A stretch of 64,000 bases of DNA from Chryseobacterium aquifrigidense. GTDB taxonomy: Bacteria; Bacteroidota; Bacteroidia; Flavobacteriales; Weeksellaceae. The DNA lies in the NCBI RefSeq assembly GCF_006716485.1, contig NZ_VFPD01000006.1, positions 51,286 through 115,285 of the forward strand, given 5' to 3'. Positions 15,482-22,993 of the stretch are shown in pieces (positions within the stretch are counted from its first letter, which is position 1; every line of letters begins with the position of its first letter). Made by a program: the position numbers and the translations under genes. The notes beneath the pieces are model-generated. The model searched no databases. It had not been told where the DNA came from and saw only the letters and a program-made list of their open reading frames with translations.

Positions 15482-16246
15482 TTATTGACGTCCCAAAGCC
15501 ACCATAATGGGTCTTTCGATCGTTTTTTGTGAAGCATATTGAGCCCCGCAAACCAGACTGGTAAATAGATACTGTCCTTTTTCTATAACAATGGATCCTT
15601 CACCCTGAGCAGGAACTGCCAGTCTGTATTTGGTAGTTCCTACGCCTTCTATTCTTACAATGATATTACAGTCTGATTTATTTTGAATCAAAACAATGCA
15701 TTCTTTAGCATTAGGATCATTATCAAATAAGGAATTTAAGATTTTTACAGTCCTGTTTTTATGTTCTACAGGAGAAACAGCCATCAGCATATTGAATTCT
15801 TCTGCTTCCGCATTAGGAATTGTAGTATTGGCAGTGGTATTGACAACATATGTATTTTGAGCGGTACTCGGTGTATACACTGTGGTAGATTGTTTGGCAG
15901 CCAGCTCGGCCTTATATTTTGCAATCTGCTTTTGTTTGATGATCGCATTCATTTCATCAAAAGTAATTTTGGTAGAAGGTCTTCTTCTCAGCATCGCAAG
16001 CATTTCCTGCATATCTTTTACTTTTTGATCAGCTGGATGAGCATTTTTGATATACTCTTTCATCATTTCCATGACCCTGGGTTTCAGAACGGATCTTCGG
16101 GGATCATCAGGGTGGGCATCTCTCAAAAAGGCATTGATCTCGTAGATATTCTTACTTTTCAAAATATTACTGTAGTCTTTCCCTTTTTTTTGAGAAGACA
16201 TAGCAACGAAAAACATACAACAAAGAAGTAAAAGTACTTTTTTCAT
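15482..16246 (-). CDS. DUF6759-like exported protein with duplicated N-terminal motif
   Basis: 254 residues with a signal peptide (MKKVLLLLCCMFFVAMSSQ). It has the FLRDAHPDDPRRSVLKPR motif near 40-57 and a second, weaker copy directly after it (YIKNAHPADQKVKDM), so this part seems duplicated. A Gln/Lys-rich helix and a Thr/Asn-rich linker follow, then the shared C-terminal domain: KSDCNIIVRIEG, LAVPAQGEG and a second Cys in LVCGAQYASQKTI. Its architecture matches the gene at 13994, from which it is separated by trmB. Function unknown. Confidence 0.7.
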   Translation of the reverse strand: MKKVLLLLCCMFFVAMSSQKKGKDYSNILKSKNIYEINAFLRDAHPDDPRRSVLKPRVMEMMKEYIKNAHPADQKVKDMQEMLAMLRRRPSTKITFDEMNAIIKQKQIAKYKAELAAKQSTTVYTPSTAQNTYVVNTTANTTIPNAEAEEFNMLMAVSPVEHKNRTVKILNSLFDNDPNAKECIVLIQNKSDCNIIVRIEGVGTTKYRLAVPAQGEGSIVIEKGQYLFTSLVCGAQYASQKTIERPIMVALGRQ

Positions 16247-16700
16247 TAATTAATATTAAATTAAAAATTTGGTGCTTCTCTTTTAATTTGTTTTCAGCGG
16301 TTGTAGTTTTATTTGAATAACGAAATACCAGTGTTTTTATTTTAAACACTTGTTTGTGAGATAAAATTACACATATTTTTGAAAATTGAAGAGTAATATA
16401 TTGTAAAATTTGAATAATTCATAGTGTAGGTACTGTGGTAAATGGTAAGTTGGTTTTATTCTATCTAAGGAAAAGAAATTTTGAAAAGGAACACAGATGG
16501 ACTAAAATCATTTTTACATTTCTATATTGCCTACATCATATATACGTCAAGCCCGCATAAAGCCTACATCATTTAATATACTTATCTAAATTATGGAAAA
16601 TGCACTGCTAAATATATTTAGATTTGGTTTATCAATAGAAGGTTAATGAACAGGATAGACTTCTTGTTGCCTTTTTGAAAAAACTAAAATACTGACTTGT
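16247..16700. other. 454-base intergenic region with a long-spaced direct repeat
   Basis: Lies between divergent genes. GCCTACATCAT occurs twice in direct orientation, at 16529-16539 and 16562-16572, exactly 33 bases apart. A -7-like box TAGATTTG is at 16619-16626, about 80 bases before the T9SS gene. No reading frame or RNA gene is seen. Confidence 0.5.
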
Positions 16701-18239
16701 ATGAAAAAATTATTACTTACTTTTTCGCTTTTATTAGCATCGTTTGGATATGCACAAACTTATTTTTCCGATAATTTTGATGATTTAGATATTACAGACT
16801 GGACTGTCTATGATCAGGATGGCGACGGGAAAAATTGGTATGACTTTAATGATACTCAGCAAAGCTATAACACAAATCCTGCGCTTGTATCTGTAGGAAT
16901 TAACTCCCATCCGGATAATTATATTGTTTCACCGGTAATTAATCTGTCTACGGCGTCCTCCGCACAACTTAAGTATAAGGTGAAGGTATTACAAAATACA
17001 ACTGAAACCTATTCTGTTTATGCTGCAACAACAAACAGTGTAGCCGCATTTTTAGCAAATGGACCTTTATTAACTGAAACTGTAAATAGTAACGGACCCA
17101 TTAAGAAATATTATCTTAAAACCATTGATCTATCCGCATATGCGGGACAGCAGGTTTATATTGCTTTTAGACATAATAATTCTAATTTTTTAATGTTCCT
17201 GGATGATGTGAGCGTGACTGCTGTTCCTGCTACAGCACCTAATTGTTCTGCATTGATATCTCCTGCAAATATGGCAACAGGTGTGCATTATACTCCCTCA
17301 GCAAAATTAACATGGAATAGTCCTTCTACAGGGAGTATCGTTGATTCATATGATATATATATGGATCAAAACTCAAATCCAGGCACACTTATTTCCAATG
17401 TTATAACCGGTACAAGTTATGATGTTTCAGGTCTGATGCCATCTACAACTTATTATTGGAAAGCTGTACCCAAAAATACAGCGGGTAGTGCGACCGGATG
17501 CCCTGTCTATTCATTTACAACCCCTCCAACTGATTTTTGTAACGCAGGTACTAACCATCCTGTTTTTGCGAGAATAAACAATGTTACATTTGCTGATATC
17601 AATAACAATTCATCAAACGACTATGTAATAGGTTACGAAGATTATACATCCATAATTGGAAACGTTGTATTAGGTCAGACTTATGATTTTTCGGCACTAA
17701 GTCTGAATCAAGGAATTTGGGATCAGGTTTTAGTTTGGATAGACTTTAATAATGATTTTGATTTTGACGATGCAGGAGAGAAGGTTTTAGAAACTGTTGG
17801 TAACAACCACACTCCTTTGGTTGGGCAGATTGCAATACCGCCTACTGCTACATTAGGAACAGTTCGTATGAGAGTAAGATTAAACAATGCGAATCTAAAC
17901 GATCCAAATAATTATTCTAATCAAACTCCTTGTGGGAATGCAGCTTTTGGTCAGGTTGAAGATTATACCTTAAATATTGGTAATGTGTTGTCTGTCAAAG
18001 AATCAAGTAAAGTTTCAATTAAGGCATTCCCAAATCCGGTAACTGATATTTTACATATTGAATCACCCTCAAAAGTGAAATCGGTTTCTGTAGTAGATGC
18101 ATCTGGTAAATTTGTCTCTAGTTATAAGCTTAATACTGCCAAATCTCAAATTAATTTGTCAGGATTGGTTCCGGGAATCTATTTCGTAAATATTGAAATG
18201 GAAGATGTAACCCAATCTATAAAAGTGATCAAGAAATAA
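16701..18239 (+). CDS. GEVED domain T9SS type A cargo protein
   Basis: 512 residues. Signal peptide to about 18 (FGYAQ). An N-terminal jelly-roll/cleaved-adhesin-like domain follows (DNFDDLDITDWTVYDQDGDG to FLDDVSVTAV, about 22-172), then a fibronectin type III-like domain (about 180-275, ending STTYYWKAVPKNTAG...YSFTTPP), then a GEVED domain (VWIDFNNDFDFDDAGEKV ... GQVEDYTL, about 280-420), and a type A sorting domain (FPNPVTDILHIE ... GIYFVNI). The protein is secreted by T9SS and probably stays on the surface or is released. The aspartate-rich runs could bind calcium. No catalytic site is visible; an adhesin or accessory domain role is likely. Confidence 0.88.
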   Translation: MKKLLLTFSLLLASFGYAQTYFSDNFDDLDITDWTVYDQDGDGKNWYDFNDTQQSYNTNPALVSVGINSHPDNYIVSPVINLSTASSAQLKYKVKVLQNTTETYSVYAATTNSVAAFLANGPLLTETVNSNGPIKKYYLKTIDLSAYAGQQVYIAFRHNNSNFLMFLDDVSVTAVPATAPNCSALISPANMATGVHYTPSAKLTWNSPSTGSIVDSYDIYMDQNSNPGTLISNVITGTSYDVSGLMPSTTYYWKAVPKNTAGSATGCPVYSFTTPPTDFCNAGTNHPVFARINNVTFADINNNSSNDYVIGYEDYTSIIGNVVLGQTYDFSALSLNQGIWDQVLVWIDFNNDFDFDDAGEKVLETVGNNHTPLVGQIAIPPTATLGTVRMRVRLNNANLNDPNNYSNQTPCGNAAFGQVEDYTLNIGNVLSVKESSKVSIKAFPNPVTDILHIESPSKVKSVSVVDASGKFVSSYKLNTAKSQINLSGLVPGIYFVNIEMEDVTQSIKVIKK

Positions 18240-18257
18240 AGTATTACTTGATAAAAA

Positions 18258-18305
18258 AAAAGGCTGAATAGTTTATTATGCAAAGCAATAAATATTCAGC
18301 CTTTT
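18258..18305. terminator. Bidirectional terminator
   Basis: AAAAGGCTGAATA (18258-18270) and TATTCAGCCTTTT (18293-18305) pair perfectly over 13 bp across a 22-nt loop, with A-rich and T-rich ends. Confidence 0.75.
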
Positions 18306-18368
18306 GTAGTTATATTCTTGTCTTCTAAAATACTGATGGAGCGCGTTCTTGCTTACTTCATGATTTTT

Positions 18369-19163
18369 CTAGTTACCGCCTACAACGTCCTGAAGGTGCG
18401 AACTTCTAAGCCTTTTTTGATATATAGGAAGATATTTTTCAATAGGAATTTTCACTGCTTCAAAGTTGCCTGCCAACACGTAAGCCTGGATATTTTCTGA
18501 AGAATAAACAAACTGAAGGAAGTTGTCAATTAAGTTTTCCGGTATTTTAAATTTGACAAAATAATCTTTACCCAGATAATTTTTGATTTGTGCTACAGAA
18601 CTGTTCATCCTCTCGTAGGCCTGATAACGCTGCTTTTTCTTTCTTTCTCCTGAAAGAATATCATAGATGCTTTCAAGGCTGAAAGTAAGTCCTCCATCCC
18701 GAAGTCCGGCAACAGGAAGTTCAGGAGGTGTTCCATCTCCTTTGGGCTCTGGAAGACCAATTACTTTTTTAAGCGCATAAGCTTTATCTTCTTTTCTTAA
18801 AGAGTTTACATCATACCTAAGGTTTCCGGTAGGTTTGAACCTGCTGAGAACAATTTCCTGAATTTCATAATAGGCGATTTTAAGCTCAACCAGATTTTTT
18901 TGTTCCATGGCTTGAGGGGTCAGTTTGATATCTTTTCTTTCGGTAACGATAGAGGTAAACCGAATGACATCCCCGGTGTTGGCCGGAATATTAAAATTAC
19001 CATTGTAGTCCGTAAGAACGGTTTTTTGTGTATTCAAGTTGGTGACATACACCTGATTGAGATATAAAATAGAGTTGTCTCTCAGAAATACCTCCCCGGA
19101 ATATATTTGTGCATTAATTTTTGCCAGAAAAACCAATAGCAGTAGAGTAAACAGTTTCTTCAT
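18369..19163 (-). CDS. Carboxypeptidase-like regulatory domain protein
   Basis: 264 residues with a signal peptide (AKINAQ, about 19). Residues 20-95 look like a carboxypeptidase D regulatory-like beta-sandwich: GEVFLRDNSILYLNQVYVTN followed by TDYNGNFNIPANTGDVIRF and a VELKIAYYEIQEIVL strand. This is the pattern seen at the start of many TonB-dependent receptors, but here no barrel follows. The remaining 165 residues are mainly helical and charged. The type is common in Flavobacteriia and of unknown function. A TAATTTTG box (19172-19179) lies just upstream of the start. Confidence 0.7.
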   Translation of the reverse strand: MKKLFTLLLLVFLAKINAQIYSGEVFLRDNSILYLNQVYVTNLNTQKTVLTDYNGNFNIPANTGDVIRFTSIVTERKDIKLTPQAMEQKNLVELKIAYYEIQEIVLSRFKPTGNLRYDVNSLRKEDKAYALKKVIGLPEPKGDGTPPELPVAGLRDGGLTFSLESIYDILSGERKKKQRYQAYERMNSSVAQIKNYLGKDYFVKFKIPENLIDNFLQFVYSSENIQAYVLAGNFEAVKIPIEKYLPIYQKRLRSSHLQDVVGGN

Positions 19164-19310
19164 ATAATGCGCAAAATTACATAGAAATAAAGCAATTCTG
19201 TGTAGTTAGATGAAGAATAGTGGTTAAAGTTATATTAAACTTTGGGATTTAATTGTTAAGGAGTGTTAGAAACTTGTCATTCATTTAAAAAACAAAACAT
19301 TTATAAAAAA

Positions 19311-19356
19311 TCCGGAAGAAAGAAGTGCTGAATGTTCAACTGTTCTTTCTTCCGGA
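19311..19356. terminator. Bidirectional terminator
   Basis: TCCGGAAGAAAGAA (19311-19324) and TTCTTTCTTCCGGA (19343-19356) form a perfect 14-bp stem across an 18-nt loop, with A and T runs outside. It ends the T9SS type B gene at 19366. Confidence 0.85.
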
Positions 19357-19365
19357 TTTCTGTTT

Positions 19366-22300
19366 TTATCTATGTTTTACAAGCAGCCAGCTTGTGTATT
19401 TTACCGTAAGGTTTGAGCCATATTCCGTCCAGGTGATAAAGTACCAGTAATTTGCTGTAGGAACATACCTGCCGCCAATTCTTCCATCCCAGGTGTATCT
19501 GTTTTCAGGAGTACCTCTGAAGACCTCTGCACCATACCTGTCAAAGATCCGGAAGACAAGATTATCATTCTTCATTAAAGCAGAATAATCTATTACTTCA
19601 TTATAACCATCGCCATTCGGAGTAATAGTATTGATCAGATTAATAATGGCAAATGGTTTTTTAACGTCCGCACACATTTTAGAATCTCTTACAAATACAT
19701 TGTGTGCTCCTCTGGGTACATTGTAGAAAACATTAGAACTCTGCCATACCACACTATCTAAAGAATATTCATAAGGAGGTGTACCACCGCTTGCCCCAAC
19801 TTTTACCGTTGTTCCATCAATTTCAATAGAGGTTATTATAGGAAGCGGCCATTCAGTAACATTTACATATTGCTTGTAAACACAGCCGTTGAAGGTAAGT
19901 TCTACCCAATAATTTCCTGGAGCAACGTTTGTAATGGAAGGAGTGGTTGCACCGGTGCTCCATAAGTATTTTTCAAACCCAGGCCCTGCATTAAGTGTGG
20001 TGGTGGTTTTCGGGCAAATTGCCTTGTCTTTTAAAATATCTGATTTCTTAGGTACTTTAATGTTGATTTTCAGAGTACCTACTTCAGGGCAGACTCCATT
20101 TTTTTCGAAACGGATATAATAGGTTTGTGAAGTTGTAATATTTACAGGGGATGAAACTGCATTCACATTATTCTGTGCATCTGCTAAAGTTGAATGAAAA
20201 GTGTAGGTTACATTCGGATCTAATGTAAACTGAGGGATAAACTGGGTTAAGTTTACACTTTTTATTCCATCCAGATCATCATCACAGGTACTTTCTGTAA
20301 CGGTTTTGGTAATCAATGTTATTTTGGCTCCAATACTGAATTGTAAAGGTTTGATCACAGAAGCACATCCGTCAGGAGAATCTACTCTGATGTAAATGGT
20401 TGTGGTGGCTGTATAGCTCCAGTTGTTAGGAAGGGTATTGTTGTTTCCTGCATTGGCATCTGCAAGATTGCCATAGTATCTTACACTGGTAAAGTAATTC
20501 GGATTATTAAGTACAATTGGGGTTATATTGGAAAGTATAACTGTAACTGTTCCATCCAGATTATCATCACAGAAAACACCATTGTAGTTATCCAGTACAA
20601 TTGCTTTATTAAAAAGAGATAGTGTTATCTGTGCAATATTTTTACAGCCAATATGATCATTAACAACTGCGTATACAATTGTTCCGTTAGTTGCGGTATA
20701 GGCGGTTGTGTTAGTTATCAATGCTGCAGCATTTTCATTCTGAGCATCCAGAAGGGTAGGGTAATAAGTAATGGTAACAGGTGAATTGCTGGTAACATTT
20801 GCTGTTGTCAGGTTAAAAGTTCCCTGCCCGTTAACGTCACAGGCAAATAATGTTGCATTCGTTACCGTTAGAGCCTGAACATTCAGGGTAACGGTTACTG
20901 TTTCACAATCCGGGAAGTCAGGATCGTCTCCGCAGAATGTATAAGTGAATGTATCTGTTCCTGTTGTACCCATGGTGTTTACAGTATAAGTAATAATACC
21001 GGTAGCAGGGTTTACAACCGCTGTGCCCAATGAAGGTGCTGTCGTAACAGCTACAGTACTTGGATTAGGAGTCTGTGATGAAGTACTGAATGCAGGAACT
21101 ATGGTTTTAGCATTACAAACGTTATATGATGTATTGGTAAGTTTTGTACAGTTCAGAACTTTAAATTGCTCAGTAACCAAAGGAGCGCAACTTCCCATTG
21201 TTACAGAGCACGTATAATATCCTGGTAATGTAGGGGTGATTGATGAAGTGGTAGCTCCCTGAACAATAACACCGTTTCTATACCATTGATAGGTATCATA
21301 GATTAAAGGATCTACGGTAAGAACCATTCCTGGAATACAGCCGCCTCCGGACTGTAAAATAACGGGTTGCGTAGGAAAGCCGGCAAAAAAGCCTCCATAT
21401 CCTACAGCATCACTTCCGGCGGTAATACCAGCCATAATCGCTTTATCTGAAACTACAGTAATCGTACCCGTTACATTGGGAATACCATAGGTAACCCAAT
21501 TCGTTGTGCCTGTCATATTGTAAGGGCCGGTTATTGCAGGAGGATTAGCTCCGTTCACTGTTATGTTAGCTCCTCTTTCTGTAATAATATTCAGCTTGGT
21601 GGTGATATTCAGAATACCTCCGGGATGACCGTTGGAATGAACAAAATTTTCATTAATTAGTCCCAGTTCATTAATCTGCTTGGGAAGATAACAGTTTAAT
21701 GCTGGAATAAAATTGAATCCGCCTGTAAATACTTCACTTCCTGCATTTGAATCTCCCGCTAAAATCTGGTAGACATAAGCATTTTTAGAGGTTTTTAGAT
21801 ATAAATTATAATGACCGTTTCCCTGAAGTATATATTTGGAGTCGGGAACAATAAAGTATTTCCCTGCATTAAGGGTTGCTATCGGCGGTATTTCATTATT
21901 GACAAAGATCTGAGTATTGTCTTCAGTAGCAATTACAATGGCTCCTTCTGTACGGGTACCAATCGGTCCGCTACCTTTTACAATGGCAAATTCATTCCCA
22001 AGTCTGTTGACAGGTACTGCCTGATCCATTAAAATATCTGAGCTGGCTGGATAATTTCCTGCATATTGGCCGTTAAAATTCCCATTGGTGACATTAATGG
22101 GTCTGTTTGAAATAATTTTTGAGCCTATGAAGCCGTTAAAGTTTCCTGCTATATTGCCGATTCCGTCAATAATATAAGATTGGCCTTTATTTAAGGTAAA
22201 TGTTATAGACGGGTTTGCAGCTCCTGTCATTCCGTTTGAAAATTGTACGGTAGGACTATAGCCGGAAACGGTAACAGTTGTGTTGTCTTCAGTTGCCAGT

Positions 22301-22764
22301 ACGCTGGTCATGAAATTCAGAATGGAATTGCTCACAGTAATAGGAGCGGCTGCAGCGTAAAACTTCAGTCCTGTAGAAGAAATTCCTTTGGAAGTAATAA
22401 TTTCTGCATGGTTGAATACTGAGAACCTTAAATTAGCATAAAAAGGAAATTCAGCCTTAAGATATAATCCCTTAGTGGTTGGGGTAAACAAATCTCCCTG
22501 CAGTTTGGTAATAATATAATCCCTTAATACATCAAATTTCTGCGGATTATTTTTACTGATATTTACAGTCCCGATCAGAACATTATTACTGTAAATGCTT
22601 ACAGGAAAAGGAGTTGTTCTGTTAGTGGATAAATAAAGTTTCTGATAAGGATTGGGAGCGGTTGTTCTGTCTATCATTGGAGCAAACCAATGCTCCCGGT
22701 CCAACTGGGCAAGAGCAGAGGTGAATATGCAAAACATAAACAAAAAACATAAAATTTTTTTCAT
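19366..22764 (-). CDS. Giant T9SS type B protein with IgGFc-binding-like N-terminus (paralogue 1 of 3)
   Basis: 1132 residues, the longest of three tandem paralogues. Signal peptide to about 19 (ALAQ), then the shared REHWFAP motif. Residues about 100-460 resemble the IgGFc-binding N-terminal family, with ATEDNT motifs near 165 and 280. An Ig-like domain (YQWYRNGVIVQGATTSSITP) follows, then a bacterial cadherin-like repeat (PSLGTAVVNPATGIITYT), and two or three extra beta domains with CDDNLDG/CDDDLDG motifs that the other two lack. Near the end come a SprB-like repeat (GGTPPYEYSLDS) and the CHU_C/type B sorting domain (NTITPNGDGYNEV, RIFDRYGAEVF). The last residues are LVKHR where the paralogues have LVKNRE. 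The protein should be exported by T9SS and held at the surface. Confidence 0.85.
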   Translation of the reverse strand: MKKILCFLFMFCIFTSALAQLDREHWFAPMIDRTTAPNPYQKLYLSTNRTTPFPVSIYSNNVLIGTVNISKNNPQKFDVLRDYIITKLQGDLFTPTTKGLYLKAEFPFYANLRFSVFNHAEIITSKGISSTGLKFYAAAAPITVSNSILNFMTSVLATEDNTTVTVSGYSPTVQFSNGMTGAANPSITFTLNKGQSYIIDGIGNIAGNFNGFIGSKIISNRPINVTNGNFNGQYAGNYPASSDILMDQAVPVNRLGNEFAIVKGSGPIGTRTEGAIVIATEDNTQIFVNNEIPPIATLNAGKYFIVPDSKYILQGNGHYNLYLKTSKNAYVYQILAGDSNAGSEVFTGGFNFIPALNCYLPKQINELGLINENFVHSNGHPGGILNITTKLNIITERGANITVNGANPPAITGPYNMTGTTNWVTYGIPNVTGTITVVSDKAIMAGITAGSDAVGYGGFFAGFPTQPVILQSGGGCIPGMVLTVDPLIYDTYQWYRNGVIVQGATTSSITPTLPGYYTCSVTMGSCAPLVTEQFKVLNCTKLTNTSYNVCNAKTIVPAFSTSSQTPNPSTVAVTTAPSLGTAVVNPATGIITYTVNTMGTTGTDTFTYTFCGDDPDFPDCETVTVTLNVQALTVTNATLFACDVNGQGTFNLTTANVTSNSPVTITYYPTLLDAQNENAAALITNTTAYTATNGTIVYAVVNDHIGCKNIAQITLSLFNKAIVLDNYNGVFCDDNLDGTVTVILSNITPIVLNNPNYFTSVRYYGNLADANAGNNNTLPNNWSYTATTTIYIRVDSPDGCASVIKPLQFSIGAKITLITKTVTESTCDDDLDGIKSVNLTQFIPQFTLDPNVTYTFHSTLADAQNNVNAVSSPVNITTSQTYYIRFEKNGVCPEVGTLKINIKVPKKSDILKDKAICPKTTTTLNAGPGFEKYLWSTGATTPSITNVAPGNYWVELTFNGCVYKQYVNVTEWPLPIITSIEIDGTTVKVGASGGTPPYEYSLDSVVWQSSNVFYNVPRGAHNVFVRDSKMCADVKKPFAIINLINTITPNGDGYNEVIDYSALMKNDNLVFRIFDRYGAEVFRGTPENRYTWDGRIGGRYVPTANYWYFITWTEYGSNLTVKYTSWLLVKHR

Positions 22765-22940
22765 TCAGCGGTGGTCTTTACCACAAATTTAGTGATAAAA
22801 AGTATTAAATTATTGAAAATAGAACAAAAAAAATATGATTTTGAAATTGTGGTTAAGAAGAGTTTAAATTTTTATTATTTTTTTTGTTTTTATTGTTTTT
22901 ATATGATCACTAGGCGAACTTAATCAAGCCGTTAACAAAA

Positions 22941-22970
22941 ATGAGCCACGAGAAGATACTTGTGGCTCAT
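22941..22970 (-). terminator. Terminator of T9SS type B paralogue 2
   Basis: ATGAGCCAC (22941-22949) pairs with GTGGCTCAT (22962-22970); on the minus strand the stem is followed by TTTTTGTTAAC. It lies 23 bases past the stop. Confidence 0.75.
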
Positions 22971-22993
22971 TCAATATAGTTTTAATTTAAGTA

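Noticed and set aside
15761..16231. 156-codon open frame antisense to a DUF6759-like gene
   Set aside because: Cys/His/Ile-rich translation typical of an antisense shadow; the other strand has a signal peptide and a family domain.
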